A stretch of 64,000 nucleotides of DNA from Sphingomonadales bacterium. Its GTDB lineage: Bacteria; Pseudomonadota; Alphaproteobacteria; Sphingomonadales; Sphingomonadaceae. Numbering within the stretch: position 1 is the first letter of the stretch; each line of letters starts with the position of its first letter. The notes under the pieces were generated by a model. The model worked only from the letters and a program-made list of their open reading frames with translations, was not told the DNA's origin and did not search any database. The stretch spans positions 1 to 64,000 of the forward strand of contig JAAFIB010000004.1 in NCBI GenBank assembly GCA_013297725.1, given 5' to 3'. Both the position numbers and the translations under genes were made by a program. Positions 52,652 to 62,190 of this stretch are shown piece after piece.

Positions 52652-53365
52652 GTGACGGAAGTGCAGGCAAAGCCTAGGTCTGATTTGGGTGTTCGCACCT
52701 TGTCGGGTGTCGTCATGATGGTCATTGCAATTGCTGCCATCTGGTTTGGAGGTTACGCCTTCATGGCATTGGTTGTATTGGTTGGAATCGGTGTGTATTT
52801 CGAATTTGCAAAGCTCGTGCTGGCATTTACCGATAGCTTAGCTGTGATCGCCATCTGGCTGGTAGGTGGGCTAGTGTATGTCACTGTCGCTTGTTTAACA
52901 CTGTTAATACTCAATTCGCCATATTTGGGAATGACGGGTGCAATGGTGTTGATCGGTGGTGTCATCGGCACCGACGTCGGAGCATATTTTGCTGGCCGCA
53001 CCTTTGGTGGGCCGAAAATTGCTCCGAAAATTAGCCCTTCGAAGACATGGTCGGGTTTAATTGGTGGTATGATTGGTGCGTCAGGCGTAGTCGCATTCTT
53101 TTTGGTTCCTGCCATCGACACGAGTGATCCGGATGCCACTATGAGCGGGGCATTGCTAAGTTCCTTTCTATATGGCTCCGTTTTGGCAATAGTCGCCCAA
53201 TCAGGTGATTTCTTTGAAAGCTGGATGAAACGACGTGCCGGAGTAAAAGATTCAGGGAGTCTAATTCCCGGACATGGCGGATTATTCGACCGCACCGATG
53301 GGCTAATTGCCGTAGCTTTCGCATCGGGGCTTTTTATGGTTCCAGCGCTCGGTTTAATCTGGTGA
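52652..53365 (+). CDS. cdsA: Phosphatidate cytidylyltransferase
   Basis: 237 residues with a GTG start. Several membrane helices, then the CDP-diglyceride synthase region ISPSKTWSGLIGGMIGA and KDSGSLIPGHGGLFDRTDGL, which is the family signature. It makes CDP-diacylglycerol for phospholipids at the inner membrane. The N-terminal part is shorter than in E. coli, as usual for this group. The codon use is more A/T-rich (for example GTTAATACTCAATTC) than in dxr next to it. dxr starts four bases after the stop. Confidence 0.94.
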   Translation: MTEVQAKPRSDLGVRTLSGVVMMVIAIAAIWFGGYAFMALVVLVGIGVYFEFAKLVLAFTDSLAVIAIWLVGGLVYVTVACLTLLILNSPYLGMTGAMVLIGGVIGTDVGAYFAGRTFGGPKIAPKISPSKTWSGLIGGMIGASGVVAFFLVPAIDTSDPDATMSGALLSSFLYGSVLAIVAQSGDFFESWMKRRAGVKDSGSLIPGHGGLFDRTDGLIAVAFASGLFMVPALGLIW

Positions 53366-53369
53366 CGAA

Positions 53370-54536
53370 ATGACCCGCTCCATCTCCATCTTCGGCGCTA
53401 CCGGTTCTGTGGGCCTCTCAACGCTCGACCTCGTCCGCCAACACCGCGCGGCTTATCGGGTGGTCGCACTTACCGCCAATGGCAACGCTGCGGATTTGGC
53501 GGCGCTCGCCAAGGAGTTTGACGCTGAGGTTGCAGTGGTCGCTGACGAAGCGGCATATCCGGCGTTGAAGGAAGCGCTGGCGGGAACCAACATCCGTGCT
53601 GCCGCTGGCCCCGCCGCCCTTATCGAGGCCGCCAAAATGGACGTCGACTGGACGATGGCGGCGATTGTTGGTTGCGCAGGCCTGCCTCCGACCATGGCAG
53701 CGATCGAGGCAGGCAAAACCGTTGCTCTCGCTAATAAAGAAGCACTCGTCTCCGCAGGTGAGTTGATGATGGCCGCCGTCGCGCGGTCTGGCGCGACGTT
53801 GTTGCCGGTGGACTCAGAACACAACGCCATCTTCCAATGCCTCGCGGGCGGCAAGATCAGCCAAGTCCGCAAAATCACGCTAACCGCAAGCGGCGGGCCA
53901 TTCCGCACCTTTGCCCTAGACCAAATGCGCGCTGTCACCCCGGCGCAGGCCGTCGCGCATCCCAATTGGGATATGGGCGCAAAGATCAGCGTCGATAGCG
54001 CGACGATGATGAACAAAGGGCTTGAGCTGATCGAGGCGCATCACCTGTTTCCCATCGGCCTGAATAACATAGATATCCTCGTCCACCCACAATCGGTGAT
54101 CCATTCGATGGTCGAATATCACGACCGCTCGACGCTGGCGCAGCTGGGTTCGCCCGATATGCGCATCCCCATTGCCAGCGCGCTGGCTTGGCCAGACCGG
54201 ATCACGACCAATTGCGTGCCGCTTGATCTTGCCAGCATCGGCAGGCTGGATTTCGAAGCCCCAGACCTCATCCGCTTCCCCGCGCTGAAACTCGCCCGCA
54301 CTGCTATTTCAGAGGGCGGCGCAAAGCCAGCCATCCTGAATGCGGCCAACGAAATCGCCGTCGCCGCTTTCCTAGCAGGCCAGATAGGCTTTCTGGATAT
54401 CGCTGATATGGTTTCGTCGACGCTAGATGGCTATTCGCCGAAAGCACCCGCCACACTTGATGAACTGTTCAGCGTAGATGCAGATGCCCGCATCTACGCG
54501 CAGACCCTGATGGAAAAAACTGCCCATGCCGCTTGA
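53370..54536 (+). CDS. dxr: 1-deoxy-D-xylulose 5-phosphate reductoisomerase
   Basis: 388 residues. NADPH loop SISIFGATGSVGLSTLDLVR, LANKEALVSAGELM, the metal and substrate region LLPVDSEHNAIFQCL, and KISVDSATMMNKGLELIEAH identify it. It makes MEP, the second step of the non-mevalonate isoprenoid route, which in turn feeds uppS two genes upstream. It overlaps rseP by 11 bases. Confidence 0.97.
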   Translation: MTRSISIFGATGSVGLSTLDLVRQHRAAYRVVALTANGNAADLAALAKEFDAEVAVVADEAAYPALKEALAGTNIRAAAGPAALIEAAKMDVDWTMAAIVGCAGLPPTMAAIEAGKTVALANKEALVSAGELMMAAVARSGATLLPVDSEHNAIFQCLAGGKISQVRKITLTASGGPFRTFALDQMRAVTPAQAVAHPNWDMGAKISVDSATMMNKGLELIEAHHLFPIGLNNIDILVHPQSVIHSMVEYHDRSTLAQLGSPDMRIPIASALAWPDRITTNCVPLDLASIGRLDFEAPDLIRFPALKLARTAISEGGAKPAILNAANEIAVAAFLAGQIGFLDIADMVSSTLDGYSPKAPATLDELFSVDADARIYAQTLMEKTAHAA

Positions 54537-55647
54537 AACCCCCAATATCCTTGTCACGATTTTGGCGTTCTTGTTACTGCTCAGCACATTGGTGGTGGTG
54601 CATGAACTTGGCCATTATCTTGTCGGCCGCTGGTTTGGCGTAAAGGCAGAGAAATTCTCTGTCGGTTTTGGTCCGCAAATTTATGGACGCGTCGACAGCC
54701 GCGGCACGTTATGGCGCATCGCCGCGTTGCCCTTGGGCGGCTATGTGCAGTTTGCAGGTGATATGAACCCCGCCAGCCAACCCGATGCCACTTGGCAAAG
54801 CCTGCCAGAGCACGAGCGCAATCAAACGTTTCAATCCAAAGCATTGTGGAAGCGGGCGTTGATTATCTTTGCCGGGCCCGCTGTAAATTTCATGCTGGCG
54901 ATTGCGATCTTTATCGGGTTTCTGCTGGTTTACGGTCATAGCACTACGCCGCCGATGGCTGAGGCGATTGTCGTAGGCAGTCCAGCCGAGAAGGCAGGGA
55001 TTAAGGCTGGCGATAGAATCGTGGCAGTGAATGGTCATCGCGTAAACACCTTCAACGCCTTGGCCAACGAAGTGATCATGATTCCAAACGAGGATGCCGA
55101 AATCATCATTGATCGCGGCGGTGAGCAGCTAACTGTCACAGCAAAAGTTGCTGAACGCAAAGAGATTGACCGGTTCGGCAATGTTTACCGGCTGGGACAA
55201 ATCGGCGTCGCACCGCCGCAACCTACGTTTGAAGATGTCGGCTTATTGGCCGCGCCCGGCCTTGCGGTTGCGCAAACCTTTGACGTTGTCCGTCAACAGA
55301 TAAAGGGTCTGGGCCAGATCATCACTGGTCGCCGCCCACTCTCTGAACTGGGCGGTCCATTAAAAATTGCCAAGGTATCTGGCGAGGCGATGGCCGTGGG
55401 CATTGCAGCGTTTATCTGGCTCGCGGCGATGATCTCGATTAACTTGGGGTTCATCAATCTGCTGCCAATTCCGATGCTCGATGGTGGACACCTGATGCTA
55501 TATGGAATTGAGGCGGTTCGCCGTCGTCCGGCGAATGAAGCGGTTCAGGAATGGGCGTTTCGGGCTGGCTTCGCTTTGCTTGCATGCTTTATGTTGATGG
55601 TGACGTTTAACGATCTTGCTTCCTTTGGCCTTTTTGGGCCTGGTTAG
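54526..55647 (+). CDS. rseP: Site-2 protease RseP
   Basis: 373 residues. First helix with zinc motif VVHELGHYLVGRWFG, then GFGPQIYGRVDS, a PDZ domain around residues 120-200 (AIVVGSPAEKAGIKAGDRIV) and the C-terminal INLLPIPMLDGGHLMLYGIE with the third metal ligand. It cleaves anti-sigma factors and remnant signal peptides in the inner membrane. It has one PDZ, fewer than E. coli, and is of normal length for the group. It overlaps dxr, and bamA follows after 111 bases. Confidence 0.95.
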   Translation: MPLETPNILVTILAFLLLLSTLVVVHELGHYLVGRWFGVKAEKFSVGFGPQIYGRVDSRGTLWRIAALPLGGYVQFAGDMNPASQPDATWQSLPEHERNQTFQSKALWKRALIIFAGPAVNFMLAIAIFIGFLLVYGHSTTPPMAEAIVVGSPAEKAGIKAGDRIVAVNGHRVNTFNALANEVIMIPNEDAEIIIDRGGEQLTVTAKVAERKEIDRFGNVYRLGQIGVAPPQPTFEDVGLLAAPGLAVAQTFDVVRQQIKGLGQIITGRRPLSELGGPLKIAKVSGEAMAVGIAAFIWLAAMISINLGFINLLPIPMLDGGHLMLYGIEAVRRRPANEAVQEWAFRAGFALLACFMLMVTFNDLASFGLFGPG

Positions 55648-55758
55648 ATAGGCTGGGGATAAGAGTACCGAACGGGTCGAGATGACTTGATCGTAAGCGC
55701 CCATTCGGGCAAGGGGCGCAACAAATCTATGCGGGACCGCAAGGAAGGTCGAGAGTTT

Positions 55759-58458
55759 ATGAAGATTAATTTGGTCGCAAGGGCCTTTGCATCTGTTTCC
55801 GCGAGTGCCGTTTTGGCAAGCATGCTTGCACCGACTGCTGCCTATGCGCAGCAGGCGCCCGCTGTTCAGGCGGCTACGGCGCAGGCCGAGACCATTCAAT
55901 CGATTGCTGTTGTCGGCACACAGCGTTTGGAGGCCGATACAGTGCGGTCCTACATCCGGTTGCGCTCTGGCCAGCCATGGACACAGTCAGCCGCTGACCA
56001 AGCGTTGAAGGATTTGTACGCGACGGAATTGTTCGCTGATGTCAGCATCCGCAATGCCAATGGCGATGTGACGATTGAAGTGCGGGAAAATCCGGTGATC
56101 AATCGTATCATCCTTGAAGGGAACAAGCGGCTTAAAAATGACAAGATCGAGCCGGAGATCAAGCTGTCTCCGCGCCAAATCTATTCGCGTTCCAAAGTCC
56201 GCGCCGACGTTGCGCGGATTGTAGAGCTTTACAAACGCCAAGGCCGGTTTGCTGCGGCTGTTGAGCCGAAACTGGTTCAGCTGGATCAAAACCGCGTTGA
56301 TATCGTTTTTGAAATCAATGAAGGGCCAAAGTCCAAAGTTCGCCAGATTAACATCATTGGTAACGAACAGTTCTCTGACGGAAAACTGCGCGGTGAAATG
56401 GTCACTAAACAAGCGCGGCTGACCAGCATTTTCAGCTCGGGCACCAGCTATGACCCTGATCGTCTGGCGTTCGACCAACAAAAACTGCGCCAATATTATC
56501 TGACGCAAGGCTATGCCGATTTCCGCGTGGTCAGTGCAGTTGCCGAACTAACCCCTGACAAAAAAGACTTCATCATCACCTATGTGGTCGAGGAAGGTCA
56601 GCGGTATAAATTCGGTGCTGTTGCCGTCGACAGTAAAATTCGCGATTTCAAATCCGAAGCATTGACCAAAAACCTGTCGATGAAAGAGGGCGACTGGTAT
56701 GATGCGAAAAAGGTTGAGGATACTGTTGAGGGCTTGAGCGAAACAGCCGGTCTGTTCGGCTATGCCTTTGCCGATGTGAACCCGCAGTTTAAGCGCGACA
56801 AAGAATCGCTGACCATGGGCATCACTTTTGACGTTGCCGAAACACCGCGCGTGTTTGTTGAACGGATCGACATCAACGGCAACACGCATACGATGGACAA
56901 AGTTGTCCGCCGCGAATTCCGCCTGAACGAAGGCGATGCGTTTAACAGCATTCAAGTGAAGCGCACGACGGAGCGGATCAAGTCGCTTGGTTATTTCCAA
57001 GAAGACCTAGAAGTCGATCAATCGCAGGGCAGCGGCCCTGACCGGATCGTTTTGACCACCAACGTAGAGGAAAAGCCGACAGGCGAATTGTCGCTCTCAG
57101 CTGGTTTCTCTTCGATTGAAAACTTCATTTTCCAAGGATCGATCAAGGAACGCAATTTCCGCGGCAAAGGCCAGGAACTGCGCGCCAATATCTCGTATTC
57201 CAGCTATTCGAAGTCAGCGGAAATCGGCTTTACCGAGCCTTATTTCCTCGACAAATCGATTGCACTGGCGGGCGATATTTTCCGCCGGGATCAGTCGAGC
57301 TTTAACTTCTTCAATAACAGCCGCAACACAACATACCGGCAGTCCACCACAGGATTTCAGGTCCGCACGGGCGTGCCGATCAACGAATTTCTGTTCTTCC
57401 AAGGTCGCTATGGTCTGAACTATGATGACATTACGCTCGATCGCGGACAGTTTTTCACTGACCCTGATGGTTCGGGGCCGCTCGCTGCAACATGTGATCC
57501 GACCTTGGCTGGACGCTTTTTGTGCGAGGCTATCGGCAAACGTTTGACCTCGTCTTTGGGCTATTCGCTAATCTATAATACCAAGGACAGCAACATCCGC
57601 CCGACCCGTGGCCATTCGGTCAGTATTAGTCAGGATTTTGCCGGTTTATGGGGATTGGGCGAAGTCGCCTATATCAAGAACCGCATTAATGCTGACAAAT
57701 ACTGGAAAGTGACTGACAGTGGTTTCATATTCTCGGTGACTTTGGAGGGTGGCTATGTCCATCCTTTGGAAAACCGTGGTTCTGCTGCGGCTGGGATTGA
57801 CGATGTCCGTTTGACTGATCGTTTCTACCTTGGAGAAGGTCAAATCCGCGGGTTCGACATTCGCGGTGTTGGCCCTCGCGTACAGCGTATTTTTCAGGAT
57901 CCCGGTGTAGTAAACGGTGTTCCTGCCAACATACCACGTCTTGCACGAACCGAGATACAGGATGATGCCATTGGTGGCCGTGCATACTATCTTGGGCGTG
58001 CAGAACTGCAAATCCCCTTGGGTAGTGGTGCAAAAGAGCTTGGCCTTCGTCCTTCGATCTTTATCGATGCGGGTGCCGTATTCAAAGTAGCGCGTCCTGT
58101 ATTGCAAACTCTGCAAGCAGAACGAGCAGCCCAAGCGGCTGTTCCGCCATCTACAGCTAACCCGACAGGGACACCGGCGGTTATCGGTGGACCGCTGTAT
58201 TATACGGGCGTGATTACAGCAGGCGTGCCCGCGCAGGATATCATCGCATTTAATCCCGATGGTTCTGCGCGAACACCGGTTTTGACATTCCAAGAACGCT
58301 TCCTCGGCGACAGCTGGAAGCCGCGCGTTTCCATCGGCATCGGCGTGAACTGGAACTCGCCCTTTGGACCTTTCCGCATCGACCTTGCCCGTGCGCTGTT
58401 GAAACAGCCCGGTGACGATACAAAATTATTTACATTCAACGTAGGAACTCAATTCTAA
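55759..58458 (+). CDS. bamA: Outer membrane protein assembly factor BamA
   Basis: 899 residues. Signal peptide MKINLVARAFASVSASAVLA..YAQQ, then an Ala/Gln-rich linker and five POTRA domains (first near IQSIAVVGTQRLEADTVRSY), then the 16-strand barrel with the loop-6 motif EGQIRGFDIRG and a C-terminal Phe (FNVGTQF). A Cys pair occurs in an outer loop (ATCDPT...RFLCE). AAGGAAGG is upstream of the ATG at 55759; earlier in-frame starts lack a signal. It inserts beta-barrel proteins into the outer membrane. Its stop shares one base with the skp start. Confidence 0.97.
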   Translation: MKINLVARAFASVSASAVLASMLAPTAAYAQQAPAVQAATAQAETIQSIAVVGTQRLEADTVRSYIRLRSGQPWTQSAADQALKDLYATELFADVSIRNANGDVTIEVRENPVINRIILEGNKRLKNDKIEPEIKLSPRQIYSRSKVRADVARIVELYKRQGRFAAAVEPKLVQLDQNRVDIVFEINEGPKSKVRQINIIGNEQFSDGKLRGEMVTKQARLTSIFSSGTSYDPDRLAFDQQKLRQYYLTQGYADFRVVSAVAELTPDKKDFIITYVVEEGQRYKFGAVAVDSKIRDFKSEALTKNLSMKEGDWYDAKKVEDTVEGLSETAGLFGYAFADVNPQFKRDKESLTMGITFDVAETPRVFVERIDINGNTHTMDKVVRREFRLNEGDAFNSIQVKRTTERIKSLGYFQEDLEVDQSQGSGPDRIVLTTNVEEKPTGELSLSAGFSSIENFIFQGSIKERNFRGKGQELRANISYSSYSKSAEIGFTEPYFLDKSIALAGDIFRRDQSSFNFFNNSRNTTYRQSTTGFQVRTGVPINEFLFFQGRYGLNYDDITLDRGQFFTDPDGSGPLAATCDPTLAGRFLCEAIGKRLTSSLGYSLIYNTKDSNIRPTRGHSVSISQDFAGLWGLGEVAYIKNRINADKYWKVTDSGFIFSVTLEGGYVHPLENRGSAAAGIDDVRLTDRFYLGEGQIRGFDIRGVGPRVQRIFQDPGVVNGVPANIPRLARTEIQDDAIGGRAYYLGRAELQIPLGSGAKELGLRPSIFIDAGAVFKVARPVLQTLQAERAAQAAVPPSTANPTGTPAVIGGPLYYTGVITAGVPAQDIIAFNPDGSARTPVLTFQERFLGDSWKPRVSIGIGVNWNSPFGPFRIDLARALLKQPGDDTKLFTFNVGTQF

Positions 58459-59219
58459 TGAAGAAATTTGGAAAAACACTTTCGCTGGCGCTGATGGCAG
58501 CGACGGCAACAGCTGTGGTCGCACCGGCTGCAAACGCGCAGGTTGCTGGCATTGGCACGGCGGACGAAATCGCTGTGATCATGGGCTCTAACGCGTTCAA
58601 GAACGGTTTTCAGCAGATCAGCACAGCCAACAGTGTAAACCTGACCACTATCGACAATCGCGCAAATGAAATTCAGGCGTTGCAACAGCAGCTAGCCACT
58701 CAATTTGATGCCAATAAAGACCAGCAGCTTTCGCCTGATGAACAGGCAAAGATGCAGGCATCGAAAAGCCCTATCCTTGATCAGTTAAAGGCCAAGGAAG
58801 AAGAGATGCAGAATCTTGAGCTGCCGATCCGTGCTGCGCAGGTTTTCGTTATTGATACGCTCGATAAAAATTATCAGCAGGCGCTGAAAGACGTTACGGC
58901 AGCAAAGAAAGTTAACGTCATTCTCTCCCCTGATGCGGTTGTTTGGGTTGCTAATCCGGCTTTGCTAAACATGAACAGCGCACTGACAGCGCGTTTGGAT
59001 CAGTTGACTCCAACGGTGAACACAACCCCGCCCGATCCGTTCAACACATCGCGGCGCGTGCTTGCAATCTATGAACAAATTCAACAGATCCAACAACAGC
59101 GTATGGTGGCAGCAATCCGTCAGGCGCAGCAGCAACAGGCCGCGGCTCAGCAACAGCCCGGACAGCCTGCAACGCCGCCGCCAGCAGGCCAACCGCAGAA
59201 TCCGGAAGAAGGCCGCTAA
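58458..59219 (+). CDS. skp: OmpH/Skp-family periplasmic chaperone with EF-hand-like loop
   Basis: 253 residues. Signal peptide MKKFGKTLSLALMAATATAV..ANAQ, then the Skp-type helical tentacle pattern with long Gln-rich helices (NEIQALQQQLATQFDANKD) and MQNLELPIRAAQVFVI. A Gln/Pro-rich tail from ~residue 220 is probably disordered. Residues 84-95 (DANKDQQLSPDE) match an EF-hand calcium loop in spacing. Skp holds unfolded outer membrane proteins on the way to BamA, encoded just upstream with a one-base overlap. fabZ follows. Confidence 0.9.
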   Translation: MKKFGKTLSLALMAATATAVVAPAANAQVAGIGTADEIAVIMGSNAFKNGFQQISTANSVNLTTIDNRANEIQALQQQLATQFDANKDQQLSPDEQAKMQASKSPILDQLKAKEEEMQNLELPIRAAQVFVIDTLDKNYQQALKDVTAAKKVNVILSPDAVVWVANPALLNMNSALTARLDQLTPTVNTTPPDPFNTSRRVLAIYEQIQQIQQQRMVAAIRQAQQQQAAAQQQPGQPATPPPAGQPQNPEEGR

Positions 59220-59225
59220 GCCTTT

Positions 59226-59687
59226 ATGGCGGATTTCGCCAATTATGACGTCCGCCGGGTCATGTCGGTGCTGCCGCATCGATACCCGATGCTGCTGGTT
59301 GACCGGGTTGAGGAACTGGTCCTTGATGAAAGCATTCGTGCGGTGAAAGCCGTTACGATGAACGAAGGCTTTTTTCAGGGGCATTTCCCTGGACGTCCAA
59401 TTATGCCGGGCGTGATGATTATTGAGGCGCTGGCGCAAGCTGCCGGTGTTCTCGCCATGGAAAGCTTTGGCTTGGCTGGATCAGGCAAGCTGGTGTATTT
59501 TATGGCCATTGATAATGCCAAGTTCCGTGTGCCTGTAGAGCCCGGCTGTTTGTTGCATCTGAACGTGCAACTGACCCATAAAAAGCCGCGTGTTTGCAAA
59601 TTTGCAGGGCAGGCAATGGTTGGCGATCAACTGGCTGCTGAATGCACATTCATGGCGATGATCGCTGATCCGCCGCCTACGCTATAG
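59226..59687 (+). CDS. fabZ: 3-hydroxyacyl-ACP dehydratase FabZ
   Basis: 153 residues, hotdog fold. [18 protein letters not shown] near the start, the catalytic His and Glu in [20 protein letters not shown]. It dehydrates 3-hydroxyacyl-ACP in fatty acid synthesis and competes with lipid A formation. It starts six bases after skp; lpxD and lpxA, often between them, are missing here. Confidence 0.97.
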   Translation: MADFANYDVRRVMSVLPHRYPMLLVDRVEELVLDESIRAVKAVTMNEGFFQGHFPGRPIMPGVMIIEALAQAAGVLAMESFGLAGSGKLVYFMAIDNAKFRVPVEPGCLLHLNVQLTHKKPRVCKFAGQAMVGDQLAAECTFMAMIADPPPTL

Positions 59688-59720
59688 GTTGTTACCCAAA
59701 GACTTGCATTTGCCAAAAGT

Positions 59721-59771
59721 CGCCGCTAATGGCGGCGCTTCCAATTTTCCTGGACCCGGTCGGAAACCGGG
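59721..59771 (+). promoter_or_regulatory. Two hairpins in the rpmE leader
   Basis: CGCCGC-TAAT-GGCGGCG (59721-59737) and CCCGGT-CGGAA-ACCGGG (59755-59771); the second ends six bases before the AAGGAG of rpmE. They could end fabZ transcripts or control rpmE translation. Confidence 0.4.
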
Positions 59772-59792
59772 CCCTTTAAGGAGCATACCGAC

Positions 59793-60020
59793 GTGAAAAA
59801 AGATATCCATCCCGATTACCACATGATCAAGGTTCAGATGACCGATGGCACCGTGTTCGAAACCCGCTCCACCTGGGGCAAGGAAGGCGACACAATGACA
59901 TTGGAAATCGACCCGACTTCGCACCCCGCATGGACTGGTGGCCGTGGATCGATGCTTGATGCCGGTGGCCGCGTTGCGCAGTTTAACAAGCGTTTCGGCG
60001 GGCTTAGCCTAAAGAAATAA
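59793..60020 (+). CDS. rpmE: 50S ribosomal protein L31
   Basis: 75 residues with a GTG start; AAGGAG is nine bases upstream. [20 protein letters not shown], then [11 protein letters not shown] and a C-terminal [17 protein letters not shown] fit L31. The zinc-binding Cys found in C+ forms are absent, so this is a C-minus type, usual in Alphaproteobacteria. Two leader hairpins lie close upstream. tRNA-His follows. Confidence 0.95.
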   Translation: MKKDIHPDYHMIKVQMTDGTVFETRSTWGKEGDTMTLEIDPTSHPAWTGGRGSMLDAGGRVAQFNKRFGGLSLKK

Positions 60021-60084
60021 GGATATCGGGGAGCGATCCCCGATAGACATCGGAAAATGCGCCTGCCGTAAAAGAGGTGCTATG

Positions 60085-60161
60085 GCGACCGTAGCTCAGT
60101 TGGTTAGAGCGCTGGTTTGTGGTACCAGAGGTCGGGGGTTCAAGACCCCTCGGTCGCCCCA
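60085..60161 (+). tRNA. tRNA-His (GTG)
   Basis: A full cloverleaf: acceptor GCGACCG/CGGTCGC, D arm GCTCAGTTGGTTAGAGC, anticodon arm CTGGTTTGTGGTACCAG with GTG, T arm GGGGGTTCAAGACCCC and encoded CCA at 60159-60161. The base before (60084) is G and pairs with C73, the special G-1 identity base of His tRNA. Confidence 0.97.
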
Positions 60162-60250
60162 TTTTTGTAAGGCATTTTTAGGCTGACAAAGCGGCTGCGT
60201 AATATTATTGCGCACTTGCGAAATATCACGCGACTCGTCAGGAGCCTGTC

Positions 60251-61282
60251 ATGCCCGCACTTTGGGATCTTCCCGATTTTGATCATCACGAATCGGTGCA
60301 TTTGTTTGATGATGCAAAGACCGGGCTACAGGCAATTATCGCCATCCATTCAACTTATGTTGGTCCCGCTGCTGGCGGCACGCGCTTTTGGCATTATGCT
60401 GATAAAGCCGCCGCAGTTACCGATGCTCTGCGCCTATCGCGCGGGATGAGTTACAAAAACGCGATGGCCGGTCTGCCCGCTGGTGGCGGCAAAGCGGTAA
60501 TCTTGGCAGATGCCGCACGCACGAAAACGCAGGACATGCTGGATTGTTTTGCCCGCGCTGTGGATTCGCTTGGCGGTCGCTACATTACCGCACAAGACGT
60601 CGGCATGTCAGAGGCGGATATGGTTTCGCTGTCGAACAATACTGCCCATGTTGCGGGCCTGCCGGGGCAGGGTGGTGATCCTGGTCCCTATACCGCGCGC
60701 GGCGTCTATCTGGGCGTAAAAGCTGCCGCACAAAGAGCCTTAGGGGTTGAAAACATGTCCGGCGTCCATGTCGCTGTTCAGGGTGTCGGCAGCGTAGGTG
60801 GCGGTCTTGCCCGCTATCTGGCCGCTGATGGTGCAAAGCTGACTATCGCTGATGTCGATAACGACCGCGCGGTCGCATTGGCGCAAGAACTTGGCGCAAC
60901 GTGCGTAGCCGTTGGCGATATCATGACGGTCAAGGCTGATGTATTCAGCCCCAATGCTTTGGGTGCCATCCTGACCGAAGCAAGCGTGCCTGCATTGCGC
61001 GTTAAGGCCGTTGCGGGCGGGGCGAACAACCAGCTTGCTTTGGGGCCAGAGGGCCGATTGCTGGCTGAACGCGGAATTTTGTATGCGCCAGATTACGTTA
61101 TCAACGCAGGTGGGATCATCAATGTCTTGCGCCACATCGACAAAGCCGGTGACGATGCAATCAATATGCGGATTGATGCTATTCCGGCTAGGCTGCACGC
61201 GATCTGGGATGAAAGCGAAGGCACTGGCACAACGCCCGCTGAAGTTGCCGACCAAATGGCAAAAAAGCTAATTGGTCGTTGA
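60251..61282 (+). CDS. Glu/Leu/Phe/Val-type amino acid dehydrogenase
   Basis: 343 residues, short as in leucine/valine/phenylalanine dehydrogenases. Catalytic Lys69 and Lys81 are in GMSYKNAMAGLPAGGGKAVI; the NAD loop is VHVAVQGVGSVGGGLARYL, and AGGANNQLALGPEGRLLAER follows. It would deaminate a branched-chain or aromatic amino acid with NAD+; which one cannot be read with certainty. AGGAG precedes the ATG at seven bases. It stands alone between tRNA-His and the ccm genes. Confidence 0.93.
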   Translation: MPALWDLPDFDHHESVHLFDDAKTGLQAIIAIHSTYVGPAAGGTRFWHYADKAAAVTDALRLSRGMSYKNAMAGLPAGGGKAVILADAARTKTQDMLDCFARAVDSLGGRYITAQDVGMSEADMVSLSNNTAHVAGLPGQGGDPGPYTARGVYLGVKAAAQRALGVENMSGVHVAVQGVGSVGGGLARYLAADGAKLTIADVDNDRAVALAQELGATCVAVGDIMTVKADVFSPNALGAILTEASVPALRVKAVAGGANNQLALGPEGRLLAERGILYAPDYVINAGGIINVLRHIDKAGDDAINMRIDAIPARLHAIWDESEGTGTTPAEVADQMAKKLIGR

Positions 61283-61334
61283 TGTGAATCAATTGGCGTA
61301 ATTCATCAGCGATGCTAGAGGCTCACGCAGAGTC

Positions 61335-62054
61335 ATGATGCATCGTTTCGCTAATCCCTCCCGCTTTTTGCGCATTGCCAAGCCGCTTACCCCTGCGCTT
61401 TTTTGGCCCGGGCTGCTGCTTGTTCTTGGTGCATGTTTTTGGGGGCTGACACAGGCTCCACCAGAACGCCTGCAAGGCGACACCGTAAAGATCATCTTTG
61501 TTCATGTTCCTGCCGCTTGGTTGGGGATGGCGGGATGGACCGGTATTGCGATTGCCAGCATCGTGCAGCTGGTCTGGCGGCATCCGCTGGCTGGCATTTC
61601 GGCGCGCGCGATTGCGGTTCCCGGGGCATTGTTTGCGGCGATATGCCTGATCACCGGATCGATCTGGGGCAAGCCTGCATGGGGCACCTGGTGGGTATGG
61701 GATGGACGGTTGACGTCGATGCTTGTGCTGTTCTTCCTGTATCTCGGTTATATCGCACTTGCCAATGCATCGAGTGAAAAAGGTAATGTCAGCCGCGTTG
61801 CCGCTGTGTTTGGCATTATCGGCGCAGTGAACATTCCGATTATCAACCGGTCAGTTGTGTGGTGGGAAAGCCAGCATCAAAAAGCGAGCATTACACTTGG
61901 CGGCAGTGCGATTAGCGATGCCTATCTGTGGCCGCTGTTCGCCGCCGCCATTGGCTTTAGCCTGTTGTTTGGCGCCATTGTCCTGATGCGGATGCGCGCG
62001 GCTTTGGCCGAAATCCGCATAGAGGCGCGCATGCGCCGGATCGCGGAGAATTGA
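61335..62054 (+). CDS. ccmC: Heme exporter/handling protein CcmC
   Basis: 239 residues with six membrane helices. The tryptophan-rich heme site is GKPAWGTWWVWDGRLTSMLV; flanking His occur in FVHVPAAWLGMAGW and SQHQKASIT. It attaches heme to CcmE in the periplasm. The ATG at 61335 is followed by a second ATG; either may be used. ccmA and ccmB are not upstream here. ccmD follows after four bases. Confidence 0.95.
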   Translation: MMHRFANPSRFLRIAKPLTPALFWPGLLLVLGACFWGLTQAPPERLQGDTVKIIFVHVPAAWLGMAGWTGIAIASIVQLVWRHPLAGISARAIAVPGALFAAICLITGSIWGKPAWGTWWVWDGRLTSMLVLFFLYLGYIALANASSEKGNVSRVAAVFGIIGAVNIPIINRSVVWWESQHQKASITLGGSAISDAYLWPLFAAAIGFSLLFGAIVLMRMRAALAEIRIEARMRRIAEN

Positions 62055-62058
62055 TGCT

Positions 62059-62190
62059 ATGACACATGCAAGCTTTGTTATTGCCGCCTTTGCCGTGACC
62101 GGCATCGGGACGGTGTGGCTGATTGCCAGCAGCTGGATTGCCATGCGCAAATCCGAGGCGTTGGCCGATGATCTGCGGAAACGCCCGTGA
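62059..62190 (+). CDS. ccmD: CcmD-like small membrane protein
   Basis: 43 residues: MTHASFVIAAFAVTGIGTVW then LIASSWIAMRKSEALADDL. One membrane helix with a basic cytoplasmic tail, correct size and position for CcmD, which helps release holo-CcmE from CcmABC. The stop overlaps the ccmE start in GTGA. Confidence 0.85.
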   Translation: MTHASFVIAAFAVTGIGTVWLIASSWIAMRKSEALADDLRKRP

